A stretch of 64,000 nt of DNA from an uncultured Bacteroidota bacterium (lineage in GTDB: Bacteria > Bacteroidota > Bacteroidia > Flavobacteriales > Flavobacteriaceae). The DNA is taken from positions 1 to 64,000 of the forward strand of contig CABYEA010000004.1 in the NCBI GenBank assembly GCA_902517895.1. The letters are read 5' to 3'. This document shows, one piece after another, positions 28,241 to 36,437 of this stretch. How positions within the stretch are numbered: the first letter of the stretch is position 1; the number at the start of each line of letters is the position of its first letter. Position numbers and translations under genes: made by a program. The notes beneath the pieces are model-generated. The model was not told the DNA's origin, made no database searches, and saw only the letters and a list, made by a program, of their open reading frames with translations.

Positions 28241-29878
28241 ATGAATTCCCAATACATTAAAATTATATTTGTTCTGCTATTTGCTATTGTTTCATGTGAA
28301 AAAGATTTTGTCAGCTTTGATTCGGAAGTAATTAATTCAGATAACGCTATCAACTTCTCATCAAATAGTATCGAATATAGTATAATTACTAAATCAGAAA
28401 TGGTTAATCCAGTGCAAACCAATAATTTACCATCTTTTCTTTTAGGGAGTTACAATCATTTGCAATTTGGTAAATCAAATTCGAGTTTTGTAGGACAATT
28501 GGTTCCAGCCCAGTATAATCACGATTTTGGAGAAAATGTTGTGTTAGATTCTGTTGTGCTTACAATACCCTATTTTTCTAGAGGTGTTGAAACCGATGAG
28601 GAAGGAAATATCACTTATGAAATTGATTCTGTATATGGACAATCTCCAATAAAGATTTCAGTATATCGAAATAATTTCTTTTTCAGAACTTTTGATCCAT
28701 TTTCTAGTTTTGACACTTCCCAAAGTTATTTTTCAGATGGATCATTGTCAATGGATGAAAATATTAGCACAAATCAACTTGAGGGTGAATTGCTTTTTGA
28801 AATTGATAATTTTATTGCAAGTTCTGAACAGATTAATCTAACCGAAATTGATACTGCTGGCAATACATTCATTTCACAAAAATTAGCTCCTGCTATTAGA
28901 TTAAAGTTAAATAACCCAAACAATAATTTTTGGGAAAACAATTTTTTTGAAAACGAAGGAGAACAGGTTTTGACCAATGAATCAAGTTTTAAAGAATTTT
29001 TTAGAGGACTTTACATTAAATCAGAAGCTGTTTCAGATGGTTCAGTTATGCTTCTAAATTTTGCGTCTTCAAATACAAAACTCACTATTCACTACACATC
29101 TGATAACACAACCATTGGGGATAATGATACTGGATCTACAGACGAAGTTGAAACAAATCAACATGAATATGTTATGAATTTTTCTGGAAATCTTATTAAT
29201 CTATATGAAAATGAAGAATTAATCAATGTTGATTTGATTGATCAAGCAGTTGGAAATGAAAAAATGTATTTAAAAGGAGGTGAAGGAATTGTATCTACAC
29301 TCGATTTATTTTCGGGAACTACCTTTGATGATAATGGACAAGAATTAAGCGAGTTTGAACACTTTAAAAATTTCTTTTATGATGAAATTTCCGACCAACC
29401 AATAAGATTGATAAATGAAGCGTACATTGAATTTTTTGTGAATCAAAGCTTTCCTAATGATGATGAACCAAACAGAATTTATATTTACAAATACGATCAA
29501 AATTCAGCACTTATAGATTATTTTTTGGATCAATCTGTAAGCTCATTAACCATAAATGCTAAAATTGATCATCTGGTTCCACTAATTAGAGATTCTCTCA
29601 ATAATGATAAAGGGATTAAGTATAAGATTAGAATCACAGAACATTTAAATAATCTAATTCTGAGAGATTCTACCAATTCAAAACTTGGACTAGGTGTGAT
29701 TTCTAATGTTGCTTCTGTTCAAAATTATAAAATTTTAGGTGGAGCTGAGTCAGGAAATAATAGAATAGCTTCTGGAATAATATTAAGCCCAAAAGGAACT
29801 ATTCTACACGGGAATTTAAGTCCAGATATAGAAAAAAGACCCAAAATTAAAATTTACTATACAGAACCAGAAGATTAA
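28241..29878 (+). CDS. DUF4270 family lipoprotein
   Basis: 545 residues. The lipoprotein signal IIFVLLFAIVSCEKDF places the lipidated Cys near residue 19. The mature part shows DUF4270 features: FLLGSYNHLQFGKSNSSFVGQLVPA, VVLDSVVLTIPY, and a long beta-rich body ending GTILHGNLSPDIEKRPKIKIYYTEPED. The family is widespread in Bacteroidota and thought to be exported to the envelope, without a known function. It starts six bases after the starch-synthase-like gene and is followed by a weak terminator before glmS. Confidence 0.9.
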   Translation: MNSQYIKIIFVLLFAIVSCEKDFVSFDSEVINSDNAINFSSNSIEYSIITKSEMVNPVQTNNLPSFLLGSYNHLQFGKSNSSFVGQLVPAQYNHDFGENVVLDSVVLTIPYFSRGVETDEEGNITYEIDSVYGQSPIKISVYRNNFFFRTFDPFSSFDTSQSYFSDGSLSMDENISTNQLEGELLFEIDNFIASSEQINLTEIDTAGNTFISQKLAPAIRLKLNNPNNNFWENNFFENEGEQVLTNESSFKEFFRGLYIKSEAVSDGSVMLLNFASSNTKLTIHYTSDNTTIGDNDTGSTDEVETNQHEYVMNFSGNLINLYENEELINVDLIDQAVGNEKMYLKGGEGIVSTLDLFSGTTFDDNGQELSEFEHFKNFFYDEISDQPIRLINEAYIEFFVNQSFPNDDEPNRIYIYKYDQNSALIDYFLDQSVSSLTINAKIDHLVPLIRDSLNNDKGIKYKIRITEHLNNLILRDSTNSKLGLGVISNVASVQNYKILGGAESGNNRIASGIILSPKGTILHGNLSPDIEKRPKIKIYYTEPED

Positions 29879-29884
29879 AATATT

Positions 29885-29912
29885 AGATATTACATTATAT
29901 ATCTTTTTTTTT
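29885..29912 (+). terminator. Probable intrinsic terminator after the DUF4270 gene
   Basis: AGATAT pairs with ATATCT around an 8-base loop, followed directly by a run of nine T. The stem is AT-rich and weak. Confidence 0.45.
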
Positions 29913-29949
29913 AAGACTAAAAATCAAAATTTATAAATTTAGAGTAAAT

Positions 29950-31797
29950 ATGTGTGGAATCGTTGGATATTTAGGAGAAAGAGATTCATTACCCATTATT
30001 CTTAATGGATTAAAGAGACTTGAATATAGAGGCTATGATAGTTCCGGTATTGCAATATATAATGGCAAAACGTTAGTTTCATATAAGTCTAAAGGTAAAA
30101 TCAGTAAACTTGAAAAACTCCTTGAAAAAAGAAAAAATATTTCTGGTGGAGCTGGAATAGGCCATACAAGATGGGCTACTCATGGTGAGCCAAACGACGT
30201 TAATGCACATCCTCAATTTTCAAATTCACGAAAATTATGCCTTGTTCATAATGGAATTATTGAAAATTATTCAACTATTAAGCAAAAGTTAATCAAAGAA
30301 GGTTTTTCATTTACTTCTGAAACTGACACAGAAGTTCTTGTGAATTTGATAGAATTTGTAAAGAATAAAAATAATGTGAAGCTGGGTGAGGCAGTTCAAA
30401 TTGCACTTAATCAGGTAGTCGGTGCATACGCCATTGTTGTAATTGATGATGATAAACCGGATGAAATTGTCGTTGCAAAACTTGGAAGTCCTTTATGTAT
30501 AGGAATTGGGCAAGACGAACATTTTATCGGAAGTGATGTAACTCCATTTATAGAATATACTAAAGATGTGGTATATCTAGATGATGGTGAGCTGGCAATT
30601 ATTAGAAATCATAAAAAAACCTTTTTCAGAAAAATTGATGATGACTCTTCAATATCTCCAACTATTAGTAAACTTGAATTGAGTCTTGATAAAATAGAGA
30701 AGCAAGGATTTGATCATTATATGTTGAAGGAAATATACGAACAACCTAAAGCAATTAAAGACACCCTGAGGGGTAGGTTAAATATTAGTAAAGGCATTAT
30801 CAAAATGTCTGGGATGGACGATTATATTAATAAGTTTCTTTCAGTAAAAAAAATTACTATCATAGCCTGTGGAACTTCTTGGCATTCTGCATTGGTTGCA
30901 GAGTATATGTTTGAAAAGATCTCTAAAATTCCAGTTGAAGTTGAGTATGCTTCTGAGTTTAGATACAGAGACCCTATAGTTGAAAAAGACGATATAATAA
31001 TTGCTATTTCTCAGTCCGGTGAAACAGCTGATACATTAGCTGCCATTAAACTTGCTAGATCTAAAGGTGCTTTTGTTTATGGGATATGCAATGTGGTGGG
31101 GTCATCAATTGCAAGGGAGTGTAACTCGGGGTCATATACACATGCAGGTCCAGAAATTGGAGTAGCTTCAACTAAAGCCTTTACTACTCAAATGACCGTA
31201 TTGTACATGATGGCTGTAAAGCTTAGTAAGTCTAAAGGGATAATTTCTGAAAAATTATTTCAAAAATATTTACTTGAGATTTCTAATATTGATAAAAAGG
31301 TTCATCAGGCACTTTCATCTAATAAGGAAATAAAAAAAATTGCAAAAAAATTTTTAAACGCAACTAATTGCCTTTATTTAGGTAGAGGATATAACTTTCC
31401 GATTGCTCTTGAGGGTGCATTAAAGCTAAAAGAAATTTCATATATACATGCTGAAGGATACCCCGCAGCTGAGATGAAGCATGGTCCAATTGCGCTTATT
31501 GATGAAGATATGCCAACAATTGTTATAGCTACTAATAAAATCAATTATGACAAAATTGTTAGCAATATTCAAGAAATAAAGTCTAGAAAAGGAAAAATTT
31601 GTGCCATAGTTTCTAAAGGGGATAAAGAAGTTAAAAAAATTGCTGATTATGCTATTGAAGTTCCTGATAGTATTGAGTCAATTACTCCTTTTATTACAGT
31701 AATTCCACTACAATTACTTTCTTATCATATTGCTGTTATGCTTGGAAAAAATGTTGATCAGCCAAGAAATTTGGCTAAGTCTGTGACAGTGGAGTAA
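29950..31797 (+). CDS. glmS: Glutamine-fructose-6-phosphate aminotransferase (isomerizing)
   Basis: 615 residues, normal length. Makes glucosamine-6-phosphate, the first step to UDP-GlcNAc for peptidoglycan and lipid A. The N-terminal Ntn glutaminase has Cys2 (MCGIVGYLG), RLEYRGYDSSGIA, TRWATHGEPN and VHNGIIENY. Two SIS domains follow (IIACGTSWHSALVAEY, ISQSGETADTLAAI, EGALKLKEISYIHAEGYPAAEMKHGP). The end PRNLAKSVTVE is the conserved tail. No glmS ribozyme is seen in the short leader. An AT-rich TAAATTTA lies only eight bases before the ATG and may be a -7 box. Confidence 0.98.
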   Translation: MCGIVGYLGERDSLPIILNGLKRLEYRGYDSSGIAIYNGKTLVSYKSKGKISKLEKLLEKRKNISGGAGIGHTRWATHGEPNDVNAHPQFSNSRKLCLVHNGIIENYSTIKQKLIKEGFSFTSETDTEVLVNLIEFVKNKNNVKLGEAVQIALNQVVGAYAIVVIDDDKPDEIVVAKLGSPLCIGIGQDEHFIGSDVTPFIEYTKDVVYLDDGELAIIRNHKKTFFRKIDDDSSISPTISKLELSLDKIEKQGFDHYMLKEIYEQPKAIKDTLRGRLNISKGIIKMSGMDDYINKFLSVKKITIIACGTSWHSALVAEYMFEKISKIPVEVEYASEFRYRDPIVEKDDIIIAISQSGETADTLAAIKLARSKGAFVYGICNVVGSSIARECNSGSYTHAGPEIGVASTKAFTTQMTVLYMMAVKLSKSKGIISEKLFQKYLLEISNIDKKVHQALSSNKEIKKIAKKFLNATNCLYLGRGYNFPIALEGALKLKEISYIHAEGYPAAEMKHGPIALIDEDMPTIVIATNKINYDKIVSNIQEIKSRKGKICAIVSKGDKEVKKIADYAIEVPDSIESITPFITVIPLQLLSYHIAVMLGKNVDQPRNLAKSVTVE

Positions 31798-31810
31798 CAT
31801 TACGGAGTGG

Positions 31811-33259
31811 TTAAAATTCTTCCCAGAAGTTTGTCGTAAATACATCTAAATATTCCGGAATAACTTCATTCTTATTGTCAACTTTTTCAAATATTTCTTT
31901 ATTTATATTCTTAGAATCAAAAATCTGAAATTCAGTTGTGGTTTTTACATCGGTTATTAAGTCCATTCTAAAAGAAATTTCATTTTGCTTTCGTCTGCCT
32001 TTTACATTTTTATTTTTTTCAATCAACTTTATAGGTCTGTCAAATCCTGTTCTTTGTCCAAAGTTGATTTTTGCATATGATAAGCCATACTTTTCATTTT
32101 CGAATTTAGATAAAATCATTTTTCCTTCACGTAGGTAAATATTTACAAAAACTCCAAATAATTTTATGCTGTAAACAGTTTTAATATTTCTAAAATCGAT
32201 TCGGACAATTGCAAAATCATCAGGGTTTATGTGTAAAGTTGCAGAGTATTTAGATCTTCCTTTTGGTATAGCTTCAATTTGATATACTAAATCATCACCA
32301 AGAATATTGAAAGTTGGAACGGAAAAATTATACTTATTTGGTTTTAGTATAAAATCCAATGCAGTTCCCCTTTCAAAAAAAAGTAAATTGTAAATTCTGT
32401 TAATTGCCCATATCTGACTTCTAGCAAAATCATTTTTTTCTATTGTTTCTTTTTCTTGAAATTTTTTTAATGATTCGACATTAGTACTATCTAGTTCTTC
32501 TAATCCTTCAATCTCCAAGTCGCCACCAAATATTCCAGATTTAATCTTATAATATGAATCAGGTTTCAATTCCTTTTTAAAGGCCTCCTCCATTTTTTTA
32601 TTTATCGACTCTAAAATTTCCCCATCTTTATTATAAGTTTCTCTTGATTTAATAATCTTTATTTTTTTACTATTATTATCGTCATTACTTCTAAAGTAAT
32701 AAGCTAAAGTTTGTAATCCAGAACTATTCTCATTGGTTAGGTTCTTTAATAAGCTGTCGATTAAAATTTTATTAATGTCGGGTACAGTAGATTTAAATTT
32801 ATCAATTATAAATTTTTCTGTAATAGAATTAGATTGTCTACTTAGATAAATTTTGTTTTCAGTAAAACCCTTTTTGTAATTATTATCAATATTTGCGATA
32901 ACTTTTGAAATAATTTCCTTAGAACTTAATTTTTTATTTGTTAAAAAAATATCAGATAGTTTTATCGGTGTTTCGTTCAATTTTATGATTGTGTCGTTAA
33001 AGTCATTTATAAAGTATGATCTTTTATTATATCCCATCGACGAAATATACATTGAGTCATTTTGAGATAATTGAGATTTAATTAATTCAAAATTTCCATT
33101 TTCGTCAGAAATTAATCCATTATTATTAGAAAAATAAATATTGGTATACGGAATTGGTAGGGAAGTTATAGAGTCAATTATTTGAACATTTAATGATTGA
33201 CCATTAACTTCCTTTGTTATTAACAATAAAATGAGAAGTAAAAAAAAAATTCTATTCAC
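31811..33259 (-). CDS. Exported protein with carboxypeptidase-like regulatory domain
   Basis: 482 residues with a signal peptide ending near EVNGQ. Residues about 22-95 form a carboxypeptidase D regulatory-like beta-sandwich (LNVQIIDSITSLPIPYTNIYFSNNNGLISDENGNFEL ... DTIIKLNETPIKL). The remainder has a helical section with SKEIISKVIANIDNNYKKG and a late beta-rich part (YQIEAIPKGRSKYSATLHINPDDFAIVRIDF). This layout is common in uncharacterised flavobacterial envelope proteins. No catalytic motif is visible. It is convergent with glmS (13 bases apart) and divergent from the DUF819 permease. Confidence 0.8.
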   Translation of the reverse strand: MNRIFFLLLILLLITKEVNGQSLNVQIIDSITSLPIPYTNIYFSNNNGLISDENGNFELIKSQLSQNDSMYISSMGYNKRSYFINDFNDTIIKLNETPIKLSDIFLTNKKLSSKEIISKVIANIDNNYKKGFTENKIYLSRQSNSITEKFIIDKFKSTVPDINKILIDSLLKNLTNENSSGLQTLAYYFRSNDDNNSKKIKIIKSRETYNKDGEILESINKKMEEAFKKELKPDSYYKIKSGIFGGDLEIEGLEELDSTNVESLKKFQEKETIEKNDFARSQIWAINRIYNLLFFERGTALDFILKPNKYNFSVPTFNILGDDLVYQIEAIPKGRSKYSATLHINPDDFAIVRIDFRNIKTVYSIKLFGVFVNIYLREGKMILSKFENEKYGLSYAKINFGQRTGFDRPIKLIEKNKNVKGRRKQNEISFRMDLITDVKTTTEFQIFDSKNINKEIFEKVDNKNEVIPEYLDVFTTNFWEEF

Positions 33260-33320
33260 TTAAACCCTTTAAATTTTGTTACTTTTATAAATATAATAAA
33301 TTGTATAATACAGATTAAAT

Positions 33321-34574
33321 ATGCCCTTTACAAACGACGCAATAGTATTTGGAATTCTAATGATTTCCTTAGGTTTTGTTTTTTATACAGAGTCTCTAAA
33401 GGAAGGGTTCTGGCATAAGTTCTACAAGTTAATCCCAGGATTATTAATGTGCTATTTTATTCCTGCTATATTCAATTCGATTGGAATAATATCTTCAGAG
33501 AAATCTCAAACCTACTTCATTGCAAGCAGATACTTACTTCCAGCTGCCCTACTATTAATGACTTTAAGTATTGATTTAAAAGCTATATACAACCTTGGTT
33601 ATAAGGCGTTAATTATGTTTTTTACGGGTACTATCGGAATAATTATGGGAGGTCCAATATCTATTTTAATTTTATCAATGTTTTACCCAGAATTATTTAA
33701 CGGGGCCGGTCCTGACGCAATATGGAGAGGATTATCAACTCTTGCCGGAAGTTGGATTGGAGGTGGTGCAAATCAAGCAGCAATGCTTGAAATATTCGAA
33801 TATAATCCTCAAAAATATGGAGCAATGGTGTTGGTGGATATTGTTGTTGCAAACATTTGGATGGCAATTATTTTATTTGGTATTGGTAAGAAAAAAATGA
33901 TAAATAAATGGCTTAAGGCGGATACTACCGCAATTGAAGATTTGAAAAAAAAGGTTACATTATTTTCCAATAGCACTAGCAGAATTCCAAACTTAAGTGA
34001 CTATATGGTTTTATTAGCAATAGCGTTTGGTGCCGTTGCCTTATCTCATTTCGGAGCCGAATATATATCTAAATTTCTGACCTCAAATTTTGAAGCTGTA
34101 GCGGATAAAAGCTCAGGGCTTTCGTCTTTTGCATCCAGGTTCTTTTGGATGATTTCAATTGCCACATTTATAGGAATAGGGTTATCATTTACAAAAGCTA
34201 AAAATTTTGAAGGAGCTGGAGCAAGTAAAATCGGAAGTATATTTATATATATACTTGTTGCTACAATAGGTATGAAAATGGATTTAGGGTCTATTCTTGA
34301 TGAGCCAAAACTAATTCTTATTGGATTAATTTGGATGTCAATTCATGCGATACTACTTATTGCAGTCGCAAAATTAATTAGGGCGCCATACTTTTTTCTA
34401 GCCGTTGGTAGTCAAGCTAATGTTGGTGGTGCTGCTTCTGCTCCTGTTGTAGCTGCTGCTTTTCATCCATCTCTTGCCACAGTTGGAGTATTATTAGCTG
34501 TATTTGGATACGTTGTGGGGACTTATGGTGCAATGATATGTACTTGGTTAATGGAATATTGCTCTGCTCTTTGA
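33321..34574 (+). CDS. DUF819 family integral membrane protein
   Basis: 417 residues, about ten or eleven hydrophobic segments with two related halves. Family wording includes LPAALLLMTLSIDLKAIYNLG, GLSTLAGSWIGGGANQAAMLEIFEY and near the end GSQANVGGAASAPVVAAAFHPSLATVGVLLAVFGYVVGTYGA. Glycine-rich re-entrant loops of this kind suggest a secondary transporter. The substrate of DUF819 proteins is not established. It is convergent with the nitroreductase gene, with a single base between the stops. Confidence 0.92.
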   Translation: MPFTNDAIVFGILMISLGFVFYTESLKEGFWHKFYKLIPGLLMCYFIPAIFNSIGIISSEKSQTYFIASRYLLPAALLLMTLSIDLKAIYNLGYKALIMFFTGTIGIIMGGPISILILSMFYPELFNGAGPDAIWRGLSTLAGSWIGGGANQAAMLEIFEYNPQKYGAMVLVDIVVANIWMAIILFGIGKKKMINKWLKADTTAIEDLKKKVTLFSNSTSRIPNLSDYMVLLAIAFGAVALSHFGAEYISKFLTSNFEAVADKSSGLSSFASRFFWMISIATFIGIGLSFTKAKNFEGAGASKIGSIFIYILVATIGMKMDLGSILDEPKLILIGLIWMSIHAILLIAVAKLIRAPYFFLAVGSQANVGGAASAPVVAAAFHPSLATVGVLLAVFGYVVGTYGAMICTWLMEYCSAL

Positions 34575-34575
34575 T

Positions 34576-35139
34576 TTATTTAAACCATTCGGTTTTAGCT
34601 AAAATATCATCCCTTTGGGTCGCAATTTTTTCTTCATGATTAAATTCACCCATATAAAAAAAACCTAAACATTTTTGATTTCTCTCTAAGTGAAAATATT
34701 TACCCATATTTTGAATATAACTTGGTGTGCTCCAATAGCAACCAATGTTCTTTTCGACACAGGTAAGCCACATGTTTTGAACAGCCATAGCAGTTGAGGC
34801 AATTTCTTCCCACTCAGGAATTGACTCAGCAATATCTCTATTCATAAAAATTACTATTAAACAATTGGATTGAACACACTTATCTATTATTTTTTTTTCT
34901 TTAATACTTACATTTTCTAGTTTTGATGAAAGCTTTAAGTGATTAACCATTGAATTAGCTAATTCAATTTTAAATTCATTTTGATAAACCTTGAAAAACC
35001 AAGGCTGCGTAAGTTTATGAGAAGGTGCATAATTAGCATTTTCTAGGATTTCATTTATATCATTTTCCGAAATATCACCCCCTTTATATTGACTTGGATA
35101 AATTGTTCTTCTTTTCTTAATTGATTCTGAAACTGTCAT
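34576..35139 (-). CDS. Nitroreductase family protein (FMN-dependent)
   Basis: 187 residues, the short type. Opens with VSESIKKRRTIYPSQYKGGDISENDINEILENANYAPSHKLTQPWFF, which contains the FMN-phosphate RR and the SHxxQPW variant of the active-site loop. Later AVQNMWLTCVEKNIGCYWSTPSYI is the usual second FMN-contact helix. Reduction of quinones, flavins or nitro compounds with NAD(P)H is the family activity. The natural substrate is unknown. It is divergent from the acyl-CoA dehydrogenase gene across 75 bases. Confidence 0.92.
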   Translation of the reverse strand: MTVSESIKKRRTIYPSQYKGGDISENDINEILENANYAPSHKLTQPWFFKVYQNEFKIELANSMVNHLKLSSKLENVSIKEKKIIDKCVQSNCLIVIFMNRDIAESIPEWEEIASTAMAVQNMWLTCVEKNIGCYWSTPSYIQNMGKYFHLERNQKCLGFFYMGEFNHEEKIATQRDDILAKTEWFK

Positions 35140-35214
35140 AATAGTTTTAATTGTAATTCTTTATAAAAATACTACTTAGAAACAGTATAAATAATTAAAT
35201 TTATAAAAAAAATA

Positions 35215-36390
35215 ATGAGAAAAGATCAATTTGAGTCACCAGATTATTTTAAGGTTGAAAAGCTTTTTTCTGAAGAACAAATCATTGTTAGAGACGCTAC
35301 AAGACAATGGGTCAAAGAGTACGTGTCACCTATAATCGAGGATTGTAATCTAAAAGGTGTTTTTCCAAAAGAGTTGATTAAAGGCATTGCAGAAATCGGA
35401 GGTTTTGGGGCAATTCTTCCAGCTAAATATGGAGGGTCAGAACTTGATTTAATTTCATATGGACTTATGATGCAAGAACTTGAAAGAGGTGATTCTTCAA
35501 TCAGAGTAATGTGTTCAATTCAAACATCATTGGTAATGAATAATATATTTGAACACGGAAACTATTTTCATAAAGAAGAATTTCTGCTAAAACTTTCAAA
35601 GGGGGAATTGATTGGCAGTTTTGGGCTTTCAGAACCGGGACATGGCTCAGACCCAGCCTCAATGCAAACAAGACACACTATTGATGGTGATCATTATATC
35701 ATTAACGGTTCAAAAATGTGGATTGGAAATGCGCCTTTTTGTGATATGGCGTTAGTATGGTCCAAGTCTGCAAATGATAACTATGCATGTTTTATTGTTC
35801 AAAGAAATGACCCTGGTTTTTCAACATCAAAAATTGATAAAAAATGGTCATTTCGTGCATCTGAAACAGGTGAACTAATTTTTGATAACTGCAAGGTTCA
35901 TAAAAAATATTTACTGTTTGAGTCAGACAGCATTAATGCAGCACTTAAAAGTCTTAATATTGCACGTTACGCAGTGGCGTGTGGTTCGATTGGAATCGCC
36001 ATGGAATGTTATGACGTAGCACTAAAATATGCTGACGAAAGAATTCAGTTTGGTAAAAAAATATCATCTAACCAACTAATTCAAAAAAAATTAGTTGATA
36101 TGATAACCGAAATTACTAAGGCTCAACTTTTGAATTGGAAACTTGGAATGATGATGAACGATGATGATGCAACATTTGAACAGATTTCTATGGCTAAACG
36201 AAATAATGTATCGGTTGCTTATAATGTGGCTAGAAATGCCAGACAGATTCTTGGTGGTATGGGTATTACTGCCGAATATCCAGTTATGAGGCACCTTATT
36301 AATCTTGAGACGTTAATCACATATCAAGGAACTGATGAAATTCACACACTGATTACAGGCAGAAATATCACAGGTGTTTCTGCTTTCTAG
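35215..36390 (+). CDS. Acyl-CoA dehydrogenase, glutaryl-CoA dehydrogenase-like, catalytic Glu replaced by Gln
   Basis: 391 residues, full length. FAD-binding wording FGLSEPGHGSDPASMQT, GSKMWIGNAPFCDMALVWSK, ERIQFGKKI and RQILGGMGITAEYPVMRH is intact. The glutaryl-CoA group is indicated by SSIRVMCSIQTSLVM and the ending TGRNITGVSAF. The catalytic loop should read YEGT but here reads TYQGTDEIH: residue 371 is Gln (CAA). The alternative base site on helix G, used by isovaleryl-CoA dehydrogenase (ERLVLAGG), is Ala here (NIARYAVACG). The usual alpha-proton abstraction may therefore be lost or changed. No partner acyl-CoA gene adjoins it. Confidence 0.93.
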   Translation: MRKDQFESPDYFKVEKLFSEEQIIVRDATRQWVKEYVSPIIEDCNLKGVFPKELIKGIAEIGGFGAILPAKYGGSELDLISYGLMMQELERGDSSIRVMCSIQTSLVMNNIFEHGNYFHKEEFLLKLSKGELIGSFGLSEPGHGSDPASMQTRHTIDGDHYIINGSKMWIGNAPFCDMALVWSKSANDNYACFIVQRNDPGFSTSKIDKKWSFRASETGELIFDNCKVHKKYLLFESDSINAALKSLNIARYAVACGSIGIAMECYDVALKYADERIQFGKKISSNQLIQKKLVDMITEITKAQLLNWKLGMMMNDDDATFEQISMAKRNNVSVAYNVARNARQILGGMGITAEYPVMRHLINLETLITYQGTDEIHTLITGRNITGVSAF

Positions 36391-36437
36391 AAATAAATAC
36401 ACTAATTAGTTGGAATAAAATTTGTGATATTTGCAAT

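Noticed and set aside
31851-31862. 12-bp perfect palindrome TATTCCGGAATA near the end of the gene at 31811
   Set aside because: It lies in coding sequence, and palindromes of this size are expected by chance several times in 64 kb.
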